Below are positions 8,505-17,366 of a stretch of DNA of 64,000 nucleotides, in pieces. Origin of the DNA: Alkanindiges hydrocarboniclasticus (GTDB lineage: Bacteria; Pseudomonadota; Gammaproteobacteria; Pseudomonadales; Moraxellaceae); contig NZ_MLCN01000017.1 in the NCBI RefSeq assembly GCF_001982605.1, forward strand, positions 62,001 to 126,000. The letters are read 5' to 3'. Within the stretch, counting starts at the first letter, position 1. Every line of letters begins with the position of its first letter. The notes under the pieces are model-generated. The model was not told where the DNA came from and did no database searches. It saw only the letters and a list, made by a program, of their open reading frames with translations. Made by a program: the position numbers and the translations under genes.

Positions 8505-9005
8505 ATGCACAATAACCTGCATCACAACTTACACAACAATAGCCCAGTCAATAAAGACCTTGATTTAACACTGGATCTGGTTATTGCAGCCCCACGGGAG
8601 AAAGTCTGGCAAGCACTAACCCAGCCAGAACTCATCAAGCAATGGTTTGCCCCAAAACCCTATACTACGCCTGATTGCCGGGTTGACCTGCGCTGTGGTG
8701 GCGAGTTTTATACATTAATGCAGTCACCTGATGGTGAACAATATCCCAATTCCGGCTGTTTTACCCAAGTGTGTGAGCCCGAAGTACTGGGCTGGACTGA
8801 TGCCTTATCTACTGATTTTAGGCCAGCCGCGCAGTCATTTATGAGCGTACAGATTCGCCTGAGCGACCATGAAAATGTGACAGGCTATCATGTGCATGTG
8901 ATGCATAAAAATAGTGACGACAAACAGCGCCATGAAAGCATGGGCTTTGTGGAAGGCTGGACGCAATGCGCCAAGCAACTGGAAGCAGTGGCCTGTGGTT
9001 TATAA
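8505..9005 (+). CDS. SRPBCC / AHSA1-like domain protein
   Basis: A 166-residue START-fold protein of the Activator-of-Hsp90-ATPase-1-like (AHSA1) family: LVIAAPREKVWQALTQPELI, KQWFAPKP, then DLRCGGEFYTLMQSPDGE and the C-terminal ESMGFVEGWTQCAKQLEA helix. Members bind small hydrophobic ligands; no role can be specified. The first 12 residues are unusually rich in His and Asn (MHNNLHHNLHNN), which is not typical of the family. AAGGA ribosome site before ATG 8505. Confidence 0.88.
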   Translation: MHNNLHHNLHNNSPVNKDLDLTLDLVIAAPREKVWQALTQPELIKQWFAPKPYTTPDCRVDLRCGGEFYTLMQSPDGEQYPNSGCFTQVCEPEVLGWTDALSTDFRPAAQSFMSVQIRLSDHENVTGYHVHVMHKNSDDKQRHESMGFVEGWTQCAKQLEAVACGL

Positions 9006-9073
9006 CAACTTTCTAAAAAAGCAGATTATAAAACAGGCCTTACTGCCAACAGACGAAGTTTAAACTTTAGCGT

Positions 9074-10315
9074 TTAGATAAAAAGCTGAAGGGTTTTCCC
9101 TTTAACCTTGGCTCCCAGAAACGGGGTATTTTTGCCCTGTGACTGGAACTGGTCATTGCTGACTATCCACTCCTGCTCTGGGTCTACCAGCACCCAGCCG
9201 CCAATATCCTGCCACTGGCGTTCAATTCCGGCAATCTGTGCAGGATTCTGGCTAATGCGGGTTGCCAGTTGCAAGGGCGTCAACAAGTCCTGATGTACCA
9301 GCGCTGCGCCCAGTGCCATAAACGTATCTACATTGGAAATACCGGCTTCGGTTTCAGCAAATGGTGCCAGCTTGGCCGATGCCGATAGCGGCTCATGGTG
9401 CGAGCAAATGGCATCTATCACACCACTGGCAACGCCATGGCGCAACAGCTCACGATCTGCTTCACTGCGTAATGGTGGACGCACATGCGCGAGTGAATTA
9501 AAGCCATCAATGGTTTCATCGGTTAAATGCAACTGGTGCATGGCCACATCAGCCGTTACCGGCAACCCCTTGGCCTTGGCTGCCTTAATCAGCTCAACCG
9601 AAGCACCACAGGACAACAAACTAAAATGCGCTTGTACGCCAGTGGCTTCAACCATTAGCAGTTGCTTAGCCAATGCTACAGTTTCTGCAATAGCCGGAAT
9701 ACCTGTCAAACCCTGACGCGATGCAGTAAAGCCATCATGCACATAGCCGTCTTTAGCCAATGAATGCTCTTCCGGGTAGAAAAATACTTTTAAACCCAAA
9801 CTAGCGGCATATTCCAGAGTACGCAGCAGTACATCATCATCAGCAAAGGCAGCGCGTACATTACTCACAGCAATGCAGCCGCCCTGCTTTAAACTGGCCA
9901 TATTAGCTGGTTGATTGCCTTCCAGACCCTTGGTTTGCGCGCCAATCATGTGCAGGTAAATACCGCCATCATTAAAGGCTTTTTCGCGTAGGCCTTTCAA
10001 CAGTGCGCCGTTATCCTGCACAGGCTTGGTATCCGGTGGCAGCACCACGTGTAAAAACCCCGCGGCACGTGCTGCCTGCCCTTCGGTTTTTAAGGTGCCA
10101 TGCTGTTGCTGGCCCGGTTCACGCAGGCGTGCGCATAAATCTACCAGCGCCGGCATCAGCCATTTGCCCTGACCGTCAATGGTTTGATCCGCATTGCTCG
10201 TCTCAACCGTTGCAGACTCAATCAGTTTTCCGTTTTCAACAAAAACTGTCCTGACCTCATCAGTTTGGCGAACTGGGTCAAGCACACGCACATTTTTAAT
10301 TTCAACTTTACTCAT
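9074..10315 (-). CDS. pyrC': Noncatalytic dihydroorotase-like protein (PyrC')
   Basis: A 413-residue amidohydrolase-fold protein directly after pyrB. In active dihydroorotases the first metal motif is D-L-H-x-H-L-R-E-P-G; here it is D59-L-C61-A-R63-L-R-E-P-G, so both metal-binding histidines are gone, and the later T-D-H-A-P motif reads S-H306-H-E-P, removing the catalytic aspartate. This matches the inactive PyrC' of Pseudomonas-type pyrBC' operons, which is needed structurally by the long-form aspartate transcarbamoylase rather than for dihydroorotase activity; a separate active pyrC must lie elsewhere. Start 10315 lies 12 bases after the pyrB stop: one operon. Identification of inactivity is direct from sequence; the complex role is from the family. 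Confidence 0.92.
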   Translation of the reverse strand: MSKVEIKNVRVLDPVRQTDEVRTVFVENGKLIESATVETSNADQTIDGQGKWLMPALVDLCARLREPGQQQHGTLKTEGQAARAAGFLHVVLPPDTKPVQDNGALLKGLREKAFNDGGIYLHMIGAQTKGLEGNQPANMASLKQGGCIAVSNVRAAFADDDVLLRTLEYAASLGLKVFFYPEEHSLAKDGYVHDGFTASRQGLTGIPAIAETVALAKQLLMVEATGVQAHFSLLSCGASVELIKAAKAKGLPVTADVAMHQLHLTDETIDGFNSLAHVRPPLRSEADRELLRHGVASGVIDAICSHHEPLSASAKLAPFAETEAGISNVDTFMALGAALVHQDLLTPLQLATRISQNPAQIAGIERQWQDIGGWVLVDPEQEWIVSNDQFQSQGKNTPFLGAKVKGKTLQLFI

Positions 10316-10327
10316 GCTGCTTTCCCC

Positions 10328-11338
10328 TTATACCAGTGCCTGATCCAGTAAACCCTTTGCCTCAAGCTGCCCTTGCATGCTTAAAGCCAGCACCGCCATA
10401 CGCACAGCAATGCCATAATTCACCTGTTTTAAAATCAGCGACTGCGGGCCATCTGCCACATTCGATGCAATTTCCACCCCACGATTCATGGGGCCTGGAT
10501 GCATTACCAAAGCATTGGGTGCGGCACGCTGTACCCGGCTTTCGGTCAGGCCATATAACTTATAGAATTCTTCACTAGACGCCAGCAGCGGGGAGCCAAT
10601 CCGTTCATTTTGAATACGCAGGGCAATCAGCACATCACAGCCTTCTACACCCTTGTCCATATTTTCAAATACCGTCACGCCAAACTCCTCAATGCCATTA
10701 GGCAGCAAGGTTTTGGGTGCAATCACACGGATTTCTTTTGCACCGAGCGTTTGCAACGCTTCAATATCGGAACGCGCCACACGCGAGTGCTTGATGTCAC
10801 CAATAATAGCAACCGTTAACTCGGAAAATGGCTTACCGGCATGACGACGAATGGTCAGCATATCCAGCATGCCTTGCGTTGGATGTGAGTGACGACCATC
10901 ACCCCCATTAATAATTGCCACATCCGGGCACACACTTTGCGCCATAAAATGCGCTGCACCAGAAGCCCAGTGCCGAATGACAAACATGTCGGCGGCCATG
11001 GCTTCCAGATTCCATAGCGTATCACGCAGGGTTTCGCCTTTTTTGGTGCTGGACTGCTGCATATCAATATTAAGCACATTGGCAGACAGGCGTTTGGCCG
11101 CCACCTCGAAGGTAGTACGCGTTCTGGTAGACGGCTCAAAAAACAGGTTCATCACCGTGCGGCCTTCCAGCAAAGGACGATTGATAATCTGACCATTTTC
11201 GCCTAGAAAGGTTTCAGCGGTTTCCAGAATATGCGTCAAATGTTGTTGTGATAAGCCTTCAATACTCAGAAAATGGCGCAGGTTGCCATACTGGTTTAAC
11301 TGGATCTGGCTCAAGGTGTGCAAGGCAGCAAGATGCAT
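10328..11338 (-). CDS. pyrB: Aspartate carbamoyltransferase catalytic subunit
   Basis: PyrB condenses carbamoyl phosphate with aspartate, the first committed step of pyrimidine synthesis. 336 residues; carbamoyl-phosphate site F68-E-P-S-T-R-T-R74, followed by the aspartate-domain motifs [11 protein letters not shown] and [11 protein letters not shown]. The N-terminus is extended by roughly 20-25 residues before [12 protein letters not shown], as in class A transcarbamoylases that associate with PyrC'. It is the promoter-proximal gene of pyrB-pyrC'. The leader is short (about 35 bases from the predicted promoter), leaving no room for an attenuator, so pyrimidine control, if any, is at initiation or elsewhere. 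Confidence 0.97.
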   Translation of the reverse strand: MHLAALHTLSQIQLNQYGNLRHFLSIEGLSQQHLTHILETAETFLGENGQIINRPLLEGRTVMNLFFEPSTRTRTTFEVAAKRLSANVLNIDMQQSSTKKGETLRDTLWNLEAMAADMFVIRHWASGAAHFMAQSVCPDVAIINGGDGRHSHPTQGMLDMLTIRRHAGKPFSELTVAIIGDIKHSRVARSDIEALQTLGAKEIRVIAPKTLLPNGIEEFGVTVFENMDKGVEGCDVLIALRIQNERIGSPLLASSEEFYKLYGLTESRVQRAAPNALVMHPGPMNRGVEIASNVADGPQSLILKQVNYGIAVRMAVLALSMQGQLEAKGLLDQALV

Positions 11339-11379
11339 AAGACAAGGCCTGTATAAACGGTGGGTGCAAACACGGCGCT

Positions 11380-11409
11380 AGTGTAACGGATAATAAACAG
11401 TGAACCCAA
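11380..11409 (-). promoter_or_regulatory. putative promoter of pyrB-pyrC'
   Basis: On the minus strand TTGGGT (11409-11404) and TACACT (11385-11380) are separated by 18 bp. Transcription would start near 11373, about 35 bases upstream of pyrB. Match to consensus only. Confidence 0.4.
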
Positions 11410-11543
11410 GTGTAATTTTATGCTTTAAACCTTGCAAAACGCGGCATCGAATAGGGAGCAATTCCTATCATCATCGCCTGAGATAGCTAAAAATCGGTTA
11501 GACTATACAGTTATAAGCTGCATCTTTATTCTGGAACTCATTC

Positions 11544-13751
11544 ATGACTCAATCTGCTCGCCTCAACACTTACTGGGTTACCTGTGCCGATGGTCTGGAA
11601 AACCTGCTGGTTGAAGAATTACAAGACATTACCCAGAATCAGGGCGCCAGTATTACAGAAAAAAAAGCAGGCCGGGTCATTATTCAGGGCACACTGGAAA
11701 CAGCCTATCGCATCTGCCTGTGGTCACGGCTGGCCTCGCGCGTACTGTTGCCCATTCATCATTTTGAACTCGAAAAAACCCATGATGCGCGTGACGTTGC
11801 CGAAGAAATTTATGAAGGCGCGGTCAGCTTTGACTGGTCACTGATTTTCTCGCCCAGCAGTACCTTTGCCATTCGCTTGCAAACCGAACGTGAAATCAAG
11901 GTAAACCCACAATTTGCCACCTTGCGTGCCAAAGATGGTGTAGTAGACAGCTTTATGGAAGCACAAGGCCGTCGCCCCAGCATTGATACCAAGCAACCCG
12001 AAATTACCCTGTTTGTACTGGCTGGCAAGACTGCCCATACCTTTTGTCTGGACTTATCGGGTGACAGCCTGCACCGACGCGGTTATCGCCGCTATATGAC
12101 CGATGCCCCCATTAAGGAAAATCTGGCAGCAGCTATTTTGCGACTGGCTGGCTGGGGCAAAACCTCTTTTGATCTACTGATTGATCCAATGTGCGGTTCG
12201 GGTACATTTATCATTGAAGCCTTGATGATACAAACGGATCGTGCACCCGGCATCCAGCGCCAGTTTGGCTTTATGGGCTGGCATGGCCATGACAATACCT
12301 TGTGGCAAACCCTGAAAACCGAAGCGCAGCAACGTCATGACACTGCCCTGCAACAACCACTGCCACAGTTTTATGCCTATGATGCTGACTGGGACGCCGT
12401 AAAAGCCACGCGACAAAACATTATTGCCGCAGGTTTTGAAGACTTGCTGGCTCATATCAAGATTGAAGAACGGGTATTGGCCGATTGGCCAGACTTTCAG
12501 CTGGAAGGTAAAAAAGCCTTTATCATTACCAATCCTCCTTATGGCGAACGCTTGGGTGATAAAGCCAGTAACCGGGCTTTGTATCAGGGCCTAGCCTGGC
12601 AACTACAGAAATTTTTGCCCGATCAGCAGGCTGCCATTCTGGCCTCACATATTGAGCAAGCCGATGTTCTGCCGCTGGAAAATACCCAAACCCTGCGCCT
12701 GATGAATGGGAACTTGCCTATTTATGTACGCGATGGCATCGTGGTAAGCAAGCTGGACAAACCGCCCTTTTTGGCCAACTGGCAAGCTACACCGGTAGAA
12801 ATTGAAGGCGCACAGGATTTTGCCAATCGCTTGCAAAAAAATATCAGCAACCTGAAAAAACAGGCTTTGCGAGAAAATGTAAGCTGCCTGCGTCTGTATG
12901 ATGCCGACCTGCCCGACTTTAATCTGGTGGTTGATTTATATGACGATAACCTGCATGTACAGGAATACGCACCGCCCAAAACCATTGATCCGGAAAAAGC
13001 CAAAAAACGCTTTAATCTGGCACTGGCGGTTATTCGCCAAGTGCTGGGCTTGCCGCGTGAAAAAGTATTTATCAAAACCCGGGCCAGACAAAAAGGCATT
13101 ACCCAGTACGAAAAGCAAAGTGAAGTCAGCAAACGCTTTATTGTGCAGGAAGGCAATGTCCGGGTTTTTATTAACCTAACCGATTATCTGGACACCGGTT
13201 TATTTCTGGATCATCGCCCTATGCGCTTGCGCATTGCACAGGAAGCCAAAGGCAAACACTTTTTAAACCTGTATAGCTACACCTCAACCGTTAGCGTGCA
13301 TGCTGCGGTGGGTGGTGCTGCCAGTACTACCAGTGTGGATTTGTCCAATACTTACCTGAACTGGTCAAAACAGAACTTTGCCTTAAATGGTTTAACGGTA
13401 GACCATCCTGATCAGCAGCACCAGTTTTTTGAAGCTGATGTTTTTGAGTGGCTTAAGGAAGGCCATGAAACCTATGAACTGATTTTTATTGATCCACCTA
13501 CCTTTTCCAATTCCAAAAAATTTCAGGGAACCTTTGATGTACAGCGCGATCATGCTTCATTGCTCAAACGTGCCATGAATCGGTTAAGTAATGGGGGAAC
13601 GCTGTATTTTTCCAATAACTTTCAAAAGTTTGAGCTGGATGACGAATTGGCAGCGCGCTTTGATGTTCAGGAAATCACTGAGAAAACGATTGGGTTTGAT
13701 TTCAAGCGTAACCATAAAATCCATCGGGCCTGGCGCTTTCGTCATCTGTAA
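11544..13751 (+). CDS. rlmL: Bifunctional 23S rRNA methyltransferase RlmKL
   Basis: A 735-residue fusion that makes m2G2445 and m7G2069 in 23S rRNA. The N-terminal part has the THUMP region (TYWVTCADGLENLLVEEL...) and the RlmL methyltransferase with SAM motif DPMCGSGTFIIEAL and catalytic NPPYGERLG; the C-terminal RlmK half has FLDHRPMRLRI, a SAM site around NLYSYTSTVSVHAAVGGA and the motif IDPPTFSNSKK. Length is normal for the fused protein of gammaproteobacteria. ATG 11544 is the start; the -10-like TATACA near 11505 lies upstream. Monocistronic with a strong terminator shared with the converging gene. Confidence 0.97.
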   Translation: MTQSARLNTYWVTCADGLENLLVEELQDITQNQGASITEKKAGRVIIQGTLETAYRICLWSRLASRVLLPIHHFELEKTHDARDVAEEIYEGAVSFDWSLIFSPSSTFAIRLQTEREIKVNPQFATLRAKDGVVDSFMEAQGRRPSIDTKQPEITLFVLAGKTAHTFCLDLSGDSLHRRGYRRYMTDAPIKENLAAAILRLAGWGKTSFDLLIDPMCGSGTFIIEALMIQTDRAPGIQRQFGFMGWHGHDNTLWQTLKTEAQQRHDTALQQPLPQFYAYDADWDAVKATRQNIIAAGFEDLLAHIKIEERVLADWPDFQLEGKKAFIITNPPYGERLGDKASNRALYQGLAWQLQKFLPDQQAAILASHIEQADVLPLENTQTLRLMNGNLPIYVRDGIVVSKLDKPPFLANWQATPVEIEGAQDFANRLQKNISNLKKQALRENVSCLRLYDADLPDFNLVVDLYDDNLHVQEYAPPKTIDPEKAKKRFNLALAVIRQVLGLPREKVFIKTRARQKGITQYEKQSEVSKRFIVQEGNVRVFINLTDYLDTGLFLDHRPMRLRIAQEAKGKHFLNLYSYTSTVSVHAAVGGAASTTSVDLSNTYLNWSKQNFALNGLTVDHPDQQHQFFEADVFEWLKEGHETYELIFIDPPTFSNSKKFQGTFDVQRDHASLLKRAMNRLSNGGTLYFSNNFQKFELDDELAARFDVQEITEKTIGFDFKRNHKIHRAWRFRHL

Positions 13752-13769
13752 TTTAAGGTGCTAGACAAC

Positions 13770-13801
13770 AAAAAGCCCAGCATGATATGTCTGGGCTTTT
13801 T
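13770..13801. terminator. bidirectional terminator between rlmKL and the exported-protein gene
   Basis: A perfect 11-bp stem (13770-13780 with 13791-13801) around a ten-base loop, with A-run on the left and T-run on the right, so it can end transcription from either side. It lies between convergent genes. Confidence 0.9.
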
Positions 13802-13847
13802 ATATTAAACTGTTATAAAAAACAGCGATCAGTTAGAAAATATACAG

Positions 13848-14480
13848 CTAGAAAACATGGTAATCACGACGGAATTTTCTGGATTCTTCATTGCCCTGAT
13901 AGGTCGATGCTTCAATTTCAACAATACCCTGAATATTATTTAGCTCATAACTACCGGTTGAATGATCAAAGTAAAGACTATTAATCTGGCTTAAATCAAA
14001 CATCTGGGTAAAATTCCCAGCCCATCGAAAACTAAATGGCTCAGAGCCAAAGTCGTTAACTGCAATTTCATTGAGAATATCGATTCCAAACAAGGGGTTG
14101 CTGGTAGTAAAATTTACTTCGCGGTCTTTTTTATTCAAAGAAACCTGAATATTGGAAATACCAGTAGCCTGTACCAGATTGGCAAACACATTATTAATGC
14201 GGGTATTCTGGTCAATCGCTTCGAGCTGTTGCTCCGTTTGCTCAGGAGTAGGACCAGCATTCTGCAACTGATCCAGTGCCAGTTGCGAAACAGGAATATT
14301 ATTTTGCAAAAAATTATTATTCAGCTCTACATCATCCAGCGGTGTGGCTGCATAGCTTGCAGTGCTTAATAGCAAAGCAATTCCAACGCCTGCAACGCTT
14401 AAATTAAAAGCGCTATCTCTGGAAACAAGTTTCTTGCTGTAATGAGCTTGAGAAACAGGGGATACAAGCAGCCTTTGCAT
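13848..14480 (-). CDS. Exported protein of unknown function
   Basis: 210 residues, family not recognised. The N-terminus has a basic stretch then a hydrophobic segment VAGVGIALLLSTASYA followed by ATPLDD, consistent with a Sec signal peptide of about 45 residues (a long n-region; a later start is possible but none with a better ribosome site was seen). The mature part starts with an Asn/Gln-rich stretch and then beta-rich segments (ISNIQVSLNKKDREVNFTT, SLYFDHSTGSYELNN, GIVEIEAST), suggesting a periplasmic or surface beta-structured protein. It lies on the same strand 97 bases downstream of the GNAT-GH3-GNAT operon, but whether it is cotranscribed cannot be told. Confidence 0.65.
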   Translation of the reverse strand: MQRLLVSPVSQAHYSKKLVSRDSAFNLSVAGVGIALLLSTASYAATPLDDVELNNNFLQNNIPVSQLALDQLQNAGPTPEQTEQQLEAIDQNTRINNVFANLVQATGISNIQVSLNKKDREVNFTTSNPLFGIDILNEIAVNDFGSEPFSFRWAGNFTQMFDLSQINSLYFDHSTGSYELNNIQGIVEIEASTYQGNEESRKFRRDYHVF

Positions 14481-14577
14481 TTAGTCTGACTTCCCATTTT
14501 TTGTAATTGATTTCACTCTAACAACTTGTTGCACAAAGTTCAATCAGATTACGATGAGTGTCATTTTGCCTAAAAGG

Positions 14578-15753
14578 CTAAATGCGTCCGCATTCCAGAT
14601 AGCTTATTCGCTTGCTGTCAAACTGTTGAAGTGGATTATCCTTAAAGCAGTGAAATGCATGTATTGCTTGCACTTTCTGACTAATAAAAACCTTACGGCA
14701 ATCACGTCGCGGATCATTTTCAGCCAGTGTAAAGCAAATTGCATAACATTTTCTATCACAGGCTTGCTGATGAGCCGACCTTATAATATTTTCAAATAAA
14801 TCAGTATCATAAGGATTACATAATACCGAGTGCAGCATCATGTAATTTAGCGTATCGCCCTTTTGGGGCAAACGTAACTGGTGCGTGAGTTTTGCCCAGT
14901 AATTGTAAGCCGGTCGCACAAACGAGATGAGCTTACTATAGTCGGCAATGCGGGTTTGCTTGAATGGTTTTTGGTTCCACAGGCCAAACAGCCCAACAAT
15001 TTGTCCGCCACGTTTTACGATATAAAAATCATTAATGCTTAACCCATTCCAGTATGGCTCCTGCGCAACCAGTCCCTTAAAATCATAGGCAGGCAGAAAA
15101 TTATAATAATCAGCCATGTGCCGGATAAAGCGGTTTACGGCACTAATATCACCCCGGGTCATATGCGAAATAGACAAATTCCGGTTGGGTTGCTTTTTGG
15201 TTTTAAAACCAGTCAGCGTATGGGTTTCCACCTGATCGGACACATAATGTGCTGGCACACCGGGGCGGTTTTCATGCAATACTTTGCGCGCAACGATATT
15301 GTCATTCAAAATAACGGTCTGGTAAATTTCATCCAGTGGTAGGCAGTTCTTTACATAGCTCATCAATAAGCTGATTAAGCCCTTACCCCGGGTTGTTTTG
15401 CCAATACGCAAATCCCCCACATAGCGCAGTGGTTTAACCGTACCATTAATGAAACAGTTGCGGGTGCCCAGATTAAACATGGCCAGAATTTTTTCAGGCT
15501 GCTCATCAGCTACCATCACCAGAACGCGTGGCTGCTCATATTGAGTCCGTGTGGCCTTAAAGTAGCTGGGATAGCGCTCAAATGATAGCAATACGCCATT
15601 AGCCGGCATGGATTCGGCAATTAATTTGACCAGTTGCTGATCATCGGCAATGTGAGCAGGCCGGATATGCAAGCCTTCAACCGCTTTGGTTCTATAAGTT
15701 TCAATAGATTGTATGGCTGGCTCGGCTAAGGTATCAACAGCAGCGTCAATCAT
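14578..15753 (-). CDS. GNAT-family acyltransferase, third gene of the GH3 operon
   Basis: 391 residues. The N-terminal half has a GNAT domain: LHIRPAHIADDQQLVKLI (first strand/helix), YVGDLRIGKTTRGKGLISLL containing the acyl-CoA pyrophosphate-loop pattern R-G-K-G, and a C-terminal half (MTRGDISAVNRFIRHMAD ... YIVKRGGQIVGLFGLWNQ) that repeats GNAT-like features, so this looks like a tandem double-GNAT protein. GNAT enzymes move acyl groups from acyl-CoA to amines. Starts 14 bases after the GH3 stop, hence one operon. The likely role is acyl transfer in a small-molecule or amino-acid conjugate pathway, which is inference. No signal peptide. Confidence 0.75.
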   Translation of the reverse strand: MIDAAVDTLAEPAIQSIETYRTKAVEGLHIRPAHIADDQQLVKLIAESMPANGVLLSFERYPSYFKATRTQYEQPRVLVMVADEQPEKILAMFNLGTRNCFINGTVKPLRYVGDLRIGKTTRGKGLISLLMSYVKNCLPLDEIYQTVILNDNIVARKVLHENRPGVPAHYVSDQVETHTLTGFKTKKQPNRNLSISHMTRGDISAVNRFIRHMADYYNFLPAYDFKGLVAQEPYWNGLSINDFYIVKRGGQIVGLFGLWNQKPFKQTRIADYSKLISFVRPAYNYWAKLTHQLRLPQKGDTLNYMMLHSVLCNPYDTDLFENIIRSAHQQACDRKCYAICFTLAENDPRRDCRKVFISQKVQAIHAFHCFKDNPLQQFDSKRISYLECGRI

Positions 15754-15767
15754 GACTTGTATCCTTT

Positions 15768-17363
15768 TTATAATGCAGCAGGCACTTGGGCACTGTTTAG
15801 TGCATTCATATGAATTTTCTTGAGTGGTTCGGGCTTGATGTTGCCTTCAATCATGCCGCTGTGCATGGCAAGCTGCTTGTAGTATTGCCAGCCATCATCC
15901 ACACAAACCACCTGTGCCGGTGCAAGCTGGCCCAGATTGCGAGCCAGTTCATAATGGAAATTTTGCTTGAGGTGGTTATCTATTAATGTAGCGCAGGGCT
16001 GATTTTGCATGGCCCCTTCAAATACTGCCAGATAATAGGGCTTTGCCTGCCCTTCCGTATCAATGGCCAGCAGGGAAACCGGCTTACAGTGCTGAACCGT
16101 TTGCGCAACACTGTGCAAGGTGCTTAAGGCTGAGCTGGGATCAAGTTTTTCACCCACCAGGTCAACCCCGAAACGACGACCCTTAAAGGTAAAACAGGGC
16201 AAGCTGCCATAAAACTCGCTGACCACCAGATGATCATCCATGCAATAACGCACCAAGCCACTGCCTGTGGTTAAGATGGGGCTCACCTCATCACCAAGCT
16301 GTAATTCCCAGCTTGGTACAATTTTGCCGGTGGTTAAGTTTTCAAACTCATAAAAGTGGCTTTGGTAGGCCAGTGGATAATGGCCATCATAAGGAATGGT
16401 CACCACGCCTTCAGTGGCCCACAGTCCCTTGCCTTCAAACCCGGCAAATGGCAGGCGGGTTTGCAATTGCTGCGCCCATGCCTTGGCACCTGCAGTATCC
16501 CAGCAGGATACCAGACAAAGGTCTGGCCATAACGCCTGCCAGTCCATTAAGGGCTTGGCCAGCAAGCGCTCCAGTACACGGGCACGGCTACGGGCTTTAG
16601 GCGCTTTAACCTCAGCCAGTGAATGCTGCCGCTTGCCCCAGCTTCCGGTAGTTAACACCTGAACAATATCACTGCCCCACATTGGCATATTGTCCAGTAA
16701 TTGCAGGGCAAAGGTAGGACTCCACACTGACAGCATACTTAAGTGCGCATCGGCCACCAGATAACATAAGGTAGCAAACAAGGCGTCATCCGCACTGTCG
16801 GCAAAGGCCACATCTGAAGGAACAGCCTGAGTATACTGGCTTAAAATACGCTTACCCCAGTCCAGCAATACACTGTCATCATTGAGGTTAGCGTCGGTTA
16901 ACAGATGGCGCTGGCTTTCCGGTAGCCATGAAATGGACCAGTAATGCGAACCCTGCTTTAGCTTGGGATGCAGGCGGTACATGCTGCTTAACCATGGCCC
17001 AATTGCAGCATCCAGCTCGTTTAAAAAATCCTGATAGTAGGGAATAAACTTGATGCTTTCGCTTGAACCACTGGTAGGCTGATAGCGCACCAGCTTACTG
17101 CGACTAAGGCCCTGATTGCCCTGCCGCATCTGCTCAATACGGGTTTTCCAGTCACTGTAGCGCGTTAGCGGCAACTGCGCAGCAAAGCTTTCATAATTTT
17201 TGATACGCTGCTGCGTTTTGGTTAAATGAAGCTGCTTTAAAATTTTTCCCAGCTTTTTACGCTGTACCTGTTCCAGTCGTTTCCGCTGGTTTTTAAAGCG
17301 CTGGTCGGCCTTGCGACAAACCAGCGCCAGTGCCTGATGGCTTACTTGCGCAAACAAATTCAT
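15768..17363 (-). CDS. GH3-superfamily acyl-adenylating (acyl-acid-amido synthetase-like) enzyme
   Basis: 531 residues with the GH3 architecture, best known from plant jasmonate/auxin-amino-acid synthetases that activate a carboxylic acid with ATP and couple it to an amino acid. Visible nucleotide motifs: T97-S-G-S-S-E-S-I-K (the Ser/Thr-rich P-loop equivalent), W315-A-T-E-G319 (YxxTE(G) motif), RYCMDD at 372-377 in the place of Y-R-x-G-D, and FKGRRFGVDLVGEK at about 393-406. The first 90 residues are helical and basic, as in bacterial GH3 proteins. The gene starts three bases after the upstream GNAT-like gene and is followed after 14 bases by the double-GNAT gene. Acid and amine substrates are unknown. 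Family call is good; the biosynthetic role is inference. Confidence 0.82.
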   Translation of the reverse strand: MNLFAQVSHQALALVCRKADQRFKNQRKRLEQVQRKKLGKILKQLHLTKTQQRIKNYESFAAQLPLTRYSDWKTRIEQMRQGNQGLSRSKLVRYQPTSGSSESIKFIPYYQDFLNELDAAIGPWLSSMYRLHPKLKQGSHYWSISWLPESQRHLLTDANLNDDSVLLDWGKRILSQYTQAVPSDVAFADSADDALFATLCYLVADAHLSMLSVWSPTFALQLLDNMPMWGSDIVQVLTTGSWGKRQHSLAEVKAPKARSRARVLERLLAKPLMDWQALWPDLCLVSCWDTAGAKAWAQQLQTRLPFAGFEGKGLWATEGVVTIPYDGHYPLAYQSHFYEFENLTTGKIVPSWELQLGDEVSPILTTGSGLVRYCMDDHLVVSEFYGSLPCFTFKGRRFGVDLVGEKLDPSSALSTLHSVAQTVQHCKPVSLLAIDTEGQAKPYYLAVFEGAMQNQPCATLIDNHLKQNFHYELARNLGQLAPAQVVCVDDGWQYYKQLAMHSGMIEGNIKPEPLKKIHMNALNSAQVPAAL

Positions 17364-17366
17364 GAC

